Below, piece after piece: positions 32,439 through 40,507 of a stretch of DNA of 64,000 nt. The notes below the pieces were generated by a model that was given only the letters and a program-made list of their open reading frames with translations, ran no database searches and was not told where the DNA came from. The translations under genes and the position numbers were made by a program. The DNA is taken from positions 6,931 to 70,930 of the forward strand of contig DIGA01000060.1 in NCBI GenBank assembly GCA_002419365.1. The letters run 5' to 3'. Position 1 is the first letter of the stretch, and each line of letters starts with the position of its first letter. The stretch comes from Mageeibacillus sp. UBA5734. Lineage in GTDB: Bacteria > Bacillota > Clostridia > Saccharofermentanales > UBA5734.

Positions 32439-33140
32439 ATGGCTTTTATCGAGATGATCGATTGTCATAAGCGCTACCACATGGGCAGCACGACGATCGT
32501 TGCCAATAACGGGATTGATTTCGGGATTGAAAAGGGTGAATTCGCAGTGATTGTCGGTCCTTCCGGGGCTGGCAAATCGACCGTGCTCAACATTCTGGGC
32601 GGCATGGATACGTGTGATGAGGGGCAGGTCCTGGTCGACGGTCGGGATATCGCTCGCCTCTCCCAGCGGGATCTGACGACCTACCGGCGCCTGTCGATTG
32701 GCTTCGTCTTCCAGTTCTACAATCTGATGCCCAATCTGACGACCCTGGAGAATGTTGAGCTTTCGGCTTCGATCGTCCCGGGAGCCAAGGATCCGGAGCT
32801 CGTCCTGCAGCAGGTCGGTCTCGGCCACCGGCTGGATAATTTTCCGGCCCAGCTGTCCGGTGGCGAGCAACAGCGGGTCGCGATCGCACGAGCCCTGGCC
32901 AAGAATCCCAAAATGCTCCTGGCCGATGAACCGACCGGCGCTCTCGACTACCATACGGGCAAGGAAATCCTCAAGTTGCTGCAGCAGACGTGCCACGAGA
33001 CGGGCACCACAGTCATCGTGATCACTCACAACCAGGCGATCACGCCGATCGCCGACCGCATCATTGAAATCAACGACGCCAAGGTGCGGCGGGTTACACA
33101 CAACGAAAATCCCCTTTCCATCGATGCGATTGAATGGTAG
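32439..33140 (+). CDS. MacB/LolD-type ABC transporter ATPase
   Basis: A 233-residue ATPase with Walker A GPSGAGKS (about 40-47), Q-loop FVFQFYNLMPNLT, signature LSGGEQQR, Walker B MLLADEPTGALD and H-loop VITHN. The phrase FQFYNLMPNLTTLENVEL is typical of the type VII (MacB-like) group that powers FtsX-like permeases by pulling at their extracellular domains rather than transporting through a channel. AGGGGA precedes the ATG. The permease gene begins 11 nt after its stop, so both form one complex in the cytoplasmic membrane. Confidence 0.95.
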   Translation: MAFIEMIDCHKRYHMGSTTIVANNGIDFGIEKGEFAVIVGPSGAGKSTVLNILGGMDTCDEGQVLVDGRDIARLSQRDLTTYRRLSIGFVFQFYNLMPNLTTLENVELSASIVPGAKDPELVLQQVGLGHRLDNFPAQLSGGEQQRVAIARALAKNPKMLLADEPTGALDYHTGKEILKLLQQTCHETGTTVIVITHNQAITPIADRIIEINDAKVRRVTHNENPLSIDAIEW

Positions 33141-33150
33141 GCGATCCTTC

Positions 33151-36100
33151 ATGCAGGGACGAACAACCAAACGATTGATCAAACGGGCACTTTTCCTGGA
33201 TATCCGCCGGGAGTTTGCCAAATCTGTCACACGCTTCCTGTCCATCCTGATCATGATCGCGCTGGGATCGTTTATTTTTGTCGGTCTCTACGTCACAGGT
33301 CCGACCATGCGCAGGACGGTCCTGACTTTTGTTGAAAAAAACAACCTGCAAGATCTCATCGTCAGCACACCTTTCGGGCTGGAAAGTGCCGACAAGGTTT
33401 TGCTGGCTGCGCTCCCCGGAGTCTCAGTCCTGGATTACAATTACCGGACGGACGTGATGATCCAGGATACCGACACGGTGGTTCGACTCGAAGGTCTGTC
33501 TGTCTTGCCAGGGTATGAAATCACCAGCGGCCGGCTGCCTGGAAAGGCAGGCGAAATCGCGCTCGATGCCGAGATGATCACGGCAGGATTTGCCCTCGAT
33601 GATGTCATTCGTTTTGCCCCCGAGCAGTTCGGTGACGAAGATGTGCTGAAGCAGTTCTCTTTTACAGTGACCGGATTTGTCCTGTCGCCCGAATATCTCG
33701 CTCTCGACAACAAAGGCACCGCTTCCATCGGCAATGGCAAAGTCCATTACTTCGGCGTCCTGGTGCCAGAGAGCTTCAATCTGGAGAACCACAGCCTGGC
33801 ACGGCTGCAATTCGCTGATGTTATGGGCCTCGACAGCTACTCGGACCTGTACAAGACCCGGATACTGGCCCATGTCGACGAACTGGACCAGGTTTTTGCT
33901 TCCCGCCCGGAGATCCGCCTGGCACGCTACCAGCGCGAAGGCCTGGCTGAAATCGTTTCTGCCGAGGGGGATTTAACCGAAGCGGAGCAAGAGCTGGTCG
34001 ATGCGAGGCAAAAGCTCCTGGACGCCCGGGCAGATCTCGACCAGGGATTGCTCGATTACGAAGAGGGCAAGGCCACCTTCGAGCAGGAAATCCGGAACGC
34101 ACGGGCGAAAATCAAGGATGGCGAAGCCGAACTGGTGGATGCCAAAGCAACCCTGGATGACGGCTGGTCCAAGCTGATCGATGGCGAACAGGAGCTGGCC
34201 GATGGCTGGAAAGACTACGAAAAAGGCAAAGATGAACTCGAAGAAGGCGAAGAACAACTGGCGGAAGGCCAGGCTCAGCTGGACGCTGCCCAGGCAGAAA
34301 TCGACAGCCAGCAGCAGATTTTAGACCAGCAACGCCTGGAAGTTGAAACGGGCCTTCAAGCCATCAACGACGGTCTCGTCCAAGCCGGGCTGTCAACCGA
34401 TAATGATGCTGTGGACAGCCAGATGCTGCTGCTCGAGGGGCAGATCGTAACATTGGACGCTCAGATCCTGGCTGCTGAGCAAGCGTTGCGTGATGTGGCG
34501 ACAGCTTTGGTCGCTGCAGGATACACCCCTGTCTCAGAAGACCCGCTGGTGATGGACTCTGAGGCCATCGAACAGTCTGCAGCCGAACGGACGGCGGAAA
34601 AGGCCCTTCTGGATGCACAGTTGGTCGAACTCGAAGCCATCCTGGCTGACGAACTTGCCACTGAAGAAGAAAAACAGGCAGCAGAAACAGAAATTGCGGC
34701 GGTCGAAGATCAGATCACTGCAATGAACTCAGAGCTGACGCTTTTGACGAACTATTTACAGGCCGAGGCGACGGTTACTGCTCTGGTCGTAGCCAGGACA
34801 AACCTGGCCACCCTGCTGGAGCTGCTGCAAAACAAATCCACCCTGCTCGCAGCCCAGGCGCAGTTGGAAGCCGGTCAGGCGCAGCTTGACCAGGGCCAGG
34901 CGGAACTCGATGCCCAGGTGAAGCTTTTCAATGAGAAGGTCAGGGAATACGAAGCGGGTGTGGCTGAGCTTGCAGCGGCCAGGAAAAAACTCGACGAAGG
35001 TGCGGCCGAGTTGGCTGATGCACGAGCTGAACTAGAAGATGGCCAGGCGGACTACGAGCAAGGTCTCAGGGATCTGGAGGAAGCGCGGCAAACGCTGGTT
35101 CGTGAGCAGGCCAAGGGAAAGCAGGAGCTGGCAGATGCTTATCAGGAGCTGCTCGATGGCGAATTGGAATATGAAGAGGGACTGGCAGAGTATAACGACA
35201 AATTGCCGGGTGCTCAGGAGGATATTGCCGAGGGCAAAGTAGACATCGCTGCGGCCAGGCGCCAGCTGGCCAGGCTCAAGGTGCCTGATTACACGATTCA
35301 GGATCGCTACAAAGACCCGGGGTTTTTCCAGTTCATAGAAAATTCGGAGAGCATGGATTTCCTGTCCTACATTTTCCCGGTTTTCTTTTTCCTGATTGCC
35401 CTGCTCGTTTCCCTGACAACCATGACCCGCATGGTCGATGAGCAGCGCCTGCAGATCGGTACGCTCAAGGCCTTGAGTTATTCCAACTGGGACATCGTCA
35501 GCAAATATCTCTTGTATGGCAGCCTGCCGAGCCTTGTCGGCAGCCTCCTGGGGGTCGTTGCCGGACACAAGATCCTGATGCCGACTGTGTTCATGGCTTA
35601 TTCGTCCAATTTCATCTTCAACGAAGAAATACCGGACTTGCCCATCATCTACAGCATCCTTGCCGTCCTGATCAGCCTGCTTTGCACGGGCCTGGTTGCG
35701 CTGATAACCACGTACTCTTCACTCAAGGAAAATGTCGCCTCGCTGTTGCGGCCCAAGGCACCGAAAGCCGGAACCCGCATCCTGCTGGAGCGGATCACAC
35801 CGGTTTGGAAGCGTCTGTCTTTCCATAGCAAAGTGACGGCCAGGAACATTTTCCGCTTTAAAAAGCGCATGATGATGACGATTCTCGGTGTGTCGGGCTG
35901 TGCCGCCCTGATTTTCATGGGCTTTGGCATCCGCGACTCGATCGGGTCGATCATTCCCAAACAGTATGGCGACCTGTTCCGTTATGACACTCTGGTCATC
36001 TTCGATGATGAGGCTGATCCAGCAGATTTGAAAGCCTATCAGGAACTGCTGGATGGTGATAGCCGGATCAGCCAGATCTACCCGGCACGGATTGAGCAGG

Positions 36101-36960
36101 GCATCATCGCGGTCCCTGGCAAGCTCGACCAGGACATCACGCTGGTCGTGCCAGCTGATGCGACGCAATTTGCCGAAATCAATGTGCTCCGCAGCCGGAT
36201 CCTGAAGCAGCCACTCCACCTGGACCAGGGGGCAGTGATTTCAGAAAAGATGGCGCTGCTGCTCGGGTTACGTGCCGGAGACACCCTCGATTATGAAGAT
36301 CCGGATGGTCAGGTTCGCCCCATTTCCATCGGTGGTGTCACGGAAAATTACACCGGGCATTACCTCTACCTTTCAATTGCCGATTATGAGGCTTTATTTG
36401 GCAAATCCTACCGGCCAAACAGCGATTTCGTGGTGCTCAATCAGCAGGATCCGGAAACAGCCAGCGCTTTTTCCCGCGCCATGCTCGACCAGGAGATCGT
36501 TTTCAGCGCGATCAGTTCCCGGACCACCGGTGAAACGGTCCACAAGCTGATTGCATCGATGAACATCATCGTGCTCGTGATCCTGATCGCCTCTTCCCTG
36601 CTCGCCATCGTGGTCCTCTACAACCTGACCAACATCAATGTCTCCGAGCGGATCCGCGAGTTGTCGACGATCATGGTCCTGGGCTTCTATCCCAAGGAAG
36701 TCACAGCCTATGTCTATCGCGAAACAATGACGCTGACTGCCATGGGTATCCTGGCTGGTTTCGGCTTCGGCCGCGTGCTGCATTATTTCGTCATCAGTTC
36801 GATGGCGCCGTCCAATGTCCTGCTGGACCCTTATGTCTGGTGGAGCACGTATGCCCTCTCGGCTGCCTTCACCTTTGCCTTCTCCCTGGTCGTCATGCTG
36901 ATCATGCACAACCGCCTCAAGCACGTCGACATGGTCAGTGCCTTGAAGGCGGTCGAGTAA
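33151..36960 (+). CDS. FtsX-like ABC permease with very long extracellular coiled coil
   Basis: The ATG at 33151 was chosen because the next gene boundary and the LFLDIRREFAKSVTRFLSI membrane entry follow directly; the ribosome binding site is weak, suggesting coupling to the ATPase gene. The 1,269-residue product has a first helix (about 30-52), an extracellular part with a coiled coil of roughly 470 residues (about 250-715) rich in Ala, Glu, Asp, Gln and Leu, a three-helix FtsX domain (about 740-870), then a second extracellular domain and a second FtsX domain at the C-terminus (about 1160-1265). It belongs to mechanotransmitting type VII transporters. The substrate is unknown; release of a lipoprotein, control of a wall hydrolase or peptide resistance are options. 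Confidence 0.92.
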   Translation: MQGRTTKRLIKRALFLDIRREFAKSVTRFLSILIMIALGSFIFVGLYVTGPTMRRTVLTFVEKNNLQDLIVSTPFGLESADKVLLAALPGVSVLDYNYRTDVMIQDTDTVVRLEGLSVLPGYEITSGRLPGKAGEIALDAEMITAGFALDDVIRFAPEQFGDEDVLKQFSFTVTGFVLSPEYLALDNKGTASIGNGKVHYFGVLVPESFNLENHSLARLQFADVMGLDSYSDLYKTRILAHVDELDQVFASRPEIRLARYQREGLAEIVSAEGDLTEAEQELVDARQKLLDARADLDQGLLDYEEGKATFEQEIRNARAKIKDGEAELVDAKATLDDGWSKLIDGEQELADGWKDYEKGKDELEEGEEQLAEGQAQLDAAQAEIDSQQQILDQQRLEVETGLQAINDGLVQAGLSTDNDAVDSQMLLLEGQIVTLDAQILAAEQALRDVATALVAAGYTPVSEDPLVMDSEAIEQSAAERTAEKALLDAQLVELEAILADELATEEEKQAAETEIAAVEDQITAMNSELTLLTNYLQAEATVTALVVARTNLATLLELLQNKSTLLAAQAQLEAGQAQLDQGQAELDAQVKLFNEKVREYEAGVAELAAARKKLDEGAAELADARAELEDGQADYEQGLRDLEEARQTLVREQAKGKQELADAYQELLDGELEYEEGLAEYNDKLPGAQEDIAEGKVDIAAARRQLARLKVPDYTIQDRYKDPGFFQFIENSESMDFLSYIFPVFFFLIALLVSLTTMTRMVDEQRLQIGTLKALSYSNWDIVSKYLLYGSLPSLVGSLLGVVAGHKILMPTVFMAYSSNFIFNEEIPDLPIIYSILAVLISLLCTGLVALITTYSSLKENVASLLRPKAPKAGTRILLERITPVWKRLSFHSKVTARNIFRFKKRMMMTILGVSGCAALIFMGFGIRDSIGSIIPKQYGDLFRYDTLVIFDDEADPADLKAYQELLDGDSRISQIYPARIEQGIIAVPGKLDQDITLVVPADATQFAEINVLRSRILKQPLHLDQGAVISEKMALLLGLRAGDTLDYEDPDGQVRPISIGGVTENYTGHYLYLSIADYEALFGKSYRPNSDFVVLNQQDPETASAFSRAMLDQEIVFSAISSRTTGETVHKLIASMNIIVLVILIASSLLAIVVLYNLTNINVSERIRELSTIMVLGFYPKEVTAYVYRETMTLTAMGILAGFGFGRVLHYFVISSMAPSNVLLDPYVWWSTYALSAAFTFAFSLVVMLIMHNRLKHVDMVSALKAVE

Positions 36961-36990
36961 AGCCAGAGAAAAAAGCGATGCCTATTGTCG

Positions 36991-38196
36991 TTAAATGCCG
37001 TGGCCACAGACACGGGCAGTTTCGCGCGCAATGACGAGTTCTTCTTTGGTGGGGATGACAAGGACCTTGACGGGTGAATCATCGTCAGAAATGATCGCTT
37101 CTGTACCGATGGCCGCGGCATTGCGATAGGGATCGATCGAGATACCCATGAAGCCTAAGTCCTTGCAGGCGCCATAGCGGATGTCAGGGGCGTTTTCGCC
37201 AATACCGGCGGTGAATACGACTGCATCGACGCCACCCATGGTCGAGGTGTAGGCACCGATCAGTTTGCGGCACTGGTATTTGAAAAGGTCGATCGCCAGG
37301 GCTGCCCGCTTGTTGCCCTCACCTGCGGCAGCATAGATGTCGCGCAGATCGGGACTGACACCGGAAATGCCGAAAAGGCCGGACTGGTTGTTGAGCAGAT
37401 TTTCCATGCCGTCGATATCGAGTTGTTCTTTTTCCATCAGGAAGGTGACGATCGCAGGGTCGATGTCGCCGCTGCGGCTGCACATGGCCAGGCCAGCCAG
37501 CGGGGTCAGGCCCATAGACGTATCGACGCTGCGGCCCCGGTCAACGGCAGCGATGGAGGAGCCGAATCCGAGGTGGCATGTGATGATCTTTAACGTGTCG
37601 ATCGGTTGGCCCAGAAGTTCGGCTGCACGCTGGCTGATATAGGCATGGGATGTGCCATGGAAACCATATTTGCGGACATCGTATTTTTCGTAGAATTCGT
37701 ATGGCAGAGCGTAGATGGCAGCCTTGTCCGGCATGGTGTGATGGAAAGCCGTGTCAAAGACAGCTACTTGAGGGACGCCTGGCAGGGCCTTTTCGCAAGC
37801 CAGGATGCCCTCCATGCTGGGCGGGTTGTGCAACGGAGCGAGATGATTGTACGCCTCGATGGTGCGCTTGATCTCAGGGGTGATGATCGCAGGAGCAGTG
37901 AATGTCTCACCGCCGTGGACGATGCGATGTCCAACCGCCTCGATCGCACTTTTGTTCTTGATCACGCCTTGCCTGGTCGAGGTCAAAACCTTGATGACAG
38001 CGTTGACAGCTGCTTCAATCGTTGGCAAATCCATAACTGTCGTGACTGGATCAGCATCACGGCGGGCAAGCGATAGCGATGATTTTCCCAATCCGATCCG
38101 GTCGCAGAGGCCCTTGGCCAGCACCTCGCCACTCCCCACCCGGATCAATTGGTATTTCAAAAATGTGCGATTGGTGTTGATCACTAAAACAAGCAT
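36991..38196 (-). CDS. ackA: acetate kinase with an altered N-terminal phosphate loop
   Basis: The 401-residue protein aligns in numbering with the classic acetate kinase: Asn7, Lys14, Arg91 (GHRIVHGGE), Asp148 (VAVFDTAFHH), His180 (GFHGTSH), Arg241 (CSRSGDIDP), GIGEN at 331-335 and Glu384 are all present. The loop that normally reads N-x-G-S-S-S-x-K instead reads NTNRTFLK, so Gly9, Ser10 and Ser12 are replaced by Asn, Arg and Phe. The family makes ATP from acetyl phosphate and ADP as the last step of acetate fermentation. Whether this copy is active, changed in specificity or impaired is open. No phosphotransacetylase gene is adjacent, although the two often pair. Confidence 0.93.
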   Translation of the reverse strand: MLVLVINTNRTFLKYQLIRVGSGEVLAKGLCDRIGLGKSSLSLARRDADPVTTVMDLPTIEAAVNAVIKVLTSTRQGVIKNKSAIEAVGHRIVHGGETFTAPAIITPEIKRTIEAYNHLAPLHNPPSMEGILACEKALPGVPQVAVFDTAFHHTMPDKAAIYALPYEFYEKYDVRKYGFHGTSHAYISQRAAELLGQPIDTLKIITCHLGFGSSIAAVDRGRSVDTSMGLTPLAGLAMCSRSGDIDPAIVTFLMEKEQLDIDGMENLLNNQSGLFGISGVSPDLRDIYAAAGEGNKRAALAIDLFKYQCRKLIGAYTSTMGGVDAVVFTAGIGENAPDIRYGACKDLGFMGISIDPYRNAAAIGTEAIISDDDSPVKVLVIPTKEELVIARETARVCGHGI

Positions 38197-38290
38197 ACAG
38201 ACCTCCCGAACTCATCGAGTCGATAAAAAGAATGATCAGTCAATTATAAACAATCTGAGGCCAAACCTCCACAAAAAGGACAAAGTGACG

Positions 38291-38345
38291 AAAAAGGGAC
38301 CGGGTCTCGATATCGGTTTTCGATATCGAGACCCGGTCCCTTTTT
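38291..38345. terminator. 25-bp perfect inverted repeat, bidirectional terminator candidate
   Basis: Arms 38291-38315 and 38321-38345 are perfectly complementary over 25 bp around GTTTT. The arms begin with AAAAAGGGACC and end with GGTCCCTTTTT, so there is a T run on both strands. It sits between the DUF503 gene (ends 38348) and the ackA start region, and belongs to the GGGAC palindrome set. Confidence 0.8.
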
Positions 38346-38347
38346 GA

Positions 38348-38638
38348 TCAAACCACCAGGATTTCGCGTTCGATGGTGAGAATTTCCAGGTCGGGCCAGG
38401 TTTCGGTGTGGTTTTCGATGGTTTGCAGGAGTTTTTCGAGGATTTTACGGTCGCTGCCTGCGGCGGCCAGGCCGAGACCAAGGCGGCTGTGCTGATCCTG
38501 GAAAGAGATTTCGGCGACGGAGACGGCGAACCGGTGCTGCAGGTCGGCCTTGAGGCGGCTGGCGATGGATCGCTTATCCTTGAGGGAATGGCAACTGTAG
38601 AGCATCAGGTCGAGCTGCATGACCGCAACATGCATGGC
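38348..38638 (-). CDS. DUF503 family protein (YlxP-like)
   Basis: The ATG at 38638 follows GGGGGG by 8 nt and is preferred over an ATG 15 nt upstream. The 96-residue protein starts with MHVAVMQLDLMLYSCHSLKDKR and has LKADLQHRFAVSVAEISFQDQHSRLGLGLA, the DUF503 pattern of a ferredoxin-like small fold. Members such as YlxP sit near ribosome-maturation genes elsewhere, but the role is unsettled. Here the gene stands alone between ilvB and ackA. Confidence 0.9.
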   Translation of the reverse strand, partial: AMHVAVMQLDLMLYSCHSLKDKRSIASRLKADLQHRFAVSVAEISFQDQHSRLGLGLAAAGSDRKILEKLLQTIENHTETWPDLEILTIEREILVV

Positions 38639-38698
38639 GGGCCCCCCTTTCATCCAATTTCACGCTGAAAAGATCTGGTTCTATTGTATCGCAACAAA

Positions 38699-38739
38699 GC
38701 CGCCCGGATCAGGGCTTTGCCTGAATCCGGAGCGGCTCT
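38699..38739 (-). terminator. terminator after the ilv operon
   Basis: A long imperfect hairpin on the minus strand pairs GAGCCGCTCCGGAT with ATCCGGGCGGCTT, plus an inner CAGGC/GCCTG-like stem, about 47 nt after the ilvB stop. The T tract (CTTTGTTG) is weak. Confidence 0.55.
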
Positions 38740-38785
38740 GTAAAGGTGTGCGAGTGGGGAGCTGGAAACTGAGACCGGGTCCCTG

Positions 38786-40507
38786 TCAGTCCATGCCGGG
38801 CATGATCAGGTCGTTGGGCATGCGGCCGGCCGGGATCATCGGATAGACGTTTTCACCGGTATCGATGATGCAGTGGACGAGATAGGGGCCTTCGGTCGAG
38901 ATACATTTCTCGATTTCGCGGGTAAGGCTGGCTTCATCGTTGGCGAAACCGCAGGGCAGATTGTAGGCTTTGGCGATCATGTTGAAATCGGGAGTGCCTT
39001 CCATGCCGGAATGGGAGAAACGCTTGTCAAAGAACAGATCCTGCCACTGGCGGACCATTCCGAGGCTGCCATTGTCCATGATGAAGATCTTGACTGGCAG
39101 CTGGAGGTTGGCCAGGACACCAAGCTCCTGGAAGGTCATCTGGAAGCCGCCGTCACCAACGAACAGGATGGTCGGGCGGGAACGGTCGGCAAACGAGGCG
39201 CCGATCGCGGCTGGCAAGCCGAAGCCCATCGTGCCCAGCCCGCCGGATGTGATCCAGCTGCGCGGCGATTCGACCGGGAAATGCTGGGTGGCGAACATCT
39301 GGTGCTGGCCGACATCGGTGACCACGATCGGATTGGTGCCCTTGTAGGCCTTGGCGACGCGATGGATCAGGTACTGCGGCAGCAGCGGATAGGTCGGCAC
39401 ATACATCTGCTCGACCAGCTCGTCGTAGCGCTTTTTCTTGGCCATCAGGCTGTCGATCCACTCCAGCCAGTCTTCGGAGAAGACTCCACAGGTGCGGTCG
39501 GCAGGATAATTAGCCGCCATGGTGCGGAAGAAATCAGCCGCATCGTCTTCTATCCCGATGTCGACCCGGACATTTTTGCCGATTTCGGCGTCGTCGATGT
39601 CGACATGGATGATCACACGCTTCTTGTCCTGGTTGTAAAGATCGGGATCACCGACGATCCGGTCGCTGAAGCGGCAGCCGACTGCGAGCAGCAAATCGCA
39701 GGTTCCGAGGGCGGTATTCGCCTGTGGTGTGCCATGCATGCCGATGTGGCCCAGGTATTTCGGATGATCTGGCGCAACGGCACCTTTGCCCATCAGGGTG
39801 GTGGCGACTGGGATACCGAGGCAACGGATGAATTCCATCATATCCTGGACACCGCCATTGGAGATGACACAGCCGCCGCCGGCCAGGAGCAGCGGTTTTT
39901 TCGCTTTGGCCAACGCTGCATACACGTTGTCGGTCATGCCCTCGGTGCGGACCTTGGCCGGACGGTGGCGGATATAGGTGCTGGTCGAACGGCCCTCGGG
40001 AGCCGGATCGATCTGGAGCGCGAGAAGATCTTTGGGGACATTGACCAGGACCGGGCCGGGGCGGCCTTCGGTCGTCAGCTGCCAGGCCTCTTCCAGGATC
40101 GGCAGCAGGTCATTGGGGTCCATGACGAGATAATTGTATTTGGTGATCGGCTGGGTGATGCCGGTGATATCTGCTTCCTGGAAGGCATCGGTACCGGTGG
40201 ATTTGCGGGCAACTGCGCCAGTGATGGCCAGGATCGGTACCGAGTCGAGCATCGCGTCGGCCAGGCCCGTGACCAGATTGGTCGCGCCAGGGCCTGAGGT
40301 GGCGATGACGACACCGGGAATGCCGGTGACCTTGGCAAAGCCTTCAGCCGCATGGATCGCACCTTGTTCGTGGCGGACCTGGACATGGGGGAACCCGGCA
40401 TTGTAGATGGCATCATAGAGCACGAGCACGGGACCACCCGGATAGCCGAAGGCGTGATGGACGCCCTTGTCGAGCAGGAATTTGACGATCAGATCTGCTC
40501 CATTCAT
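38786..40507 (-). CDS. ilvB: acetolactate synthase large subunit
   Basis: A 573-residue thiamine diphosphate enzyme. The N-terminal domain has FGYPGGPVLVLYDAI and VRHEQGAIHAAEGFAKVTG with the catalytic Glu; ATSGPGATNLVTGLADA and, in the C-terminal domain, GDGGFQMTFQELGVLANLQL followed by MDNGSLGMVRQWQ form the cofactor site. It makes acetolactate or acetohydroxybutyrate for valine, leucine and isoleucine. The ATG overlaps the ilvD stop by 4 nt, with AAGGAGG upstream. No regulatory subunit (ilvN/ilvH) is beside it. It is the last gene of the cimA-leuB-ilvD-ilvB run. Confidence 0.95.
   Translation of the reverse strand: MNGADLIVKFLLDKGVHHAFGYPGGPVLVLYDAIYNAGFPHVQVRHEQGAIHAAEGFAKVTGIPGVVIATSGPGATNLVTGLADAMLDSVPILAITGAVARKSTGTDAFQEADITGITQPITKYNYLVMDPNDLLPILEEAWQLTTEGRPGPVLVNVPKDLLALQIDPAPEGRSTSTYIRHRPAKVRTEGMTDNVYAALAKAKKPLLLAGGGCVISNGGVQDMMEFIRCLGIPVATTLMGKGAVAPDHPKYLGHIGMHGTPQANTALGTCDLLLAVGCRFSDRIVGDPDLYNQDKKRVIIHVDIDDAEIGKNVRVDIGIEDDAADFFRTMAANYPADRTCGVFSEDWLEWIDSLMAKKKRYDELVEQMYVPTYPLLPQYLIHRVAKAYKGTNPIVVTDVGQHQMFATQHFPVESPRSWITSGGLGTMGFGLPAAIGASFADRSRPTILFVGDGGFQMTFQELGVLANLQLPVKIFIMDNGSLGMVRQWQDLFFDKRFSHSGMEGTPDFNMIAKAYNLPCGFANDEASLTREIEKCISTEGPYLVHCIIDTGENVYPMIPAGRMPNDLIMPGMD

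Noticed and set aside
36961..36990. terminator between the FtsX-like and ackA genes
   Set aside because: The 30-nt gap has an A-rich stretch but no stable hairpin that I could find.
38873..40297. 474-codon plus-strand frame opposite ilvB
   Set aside because: IlvB matches its family over its full length on the minus strand; the opposite frame is a GC-rich shadow without motifs.
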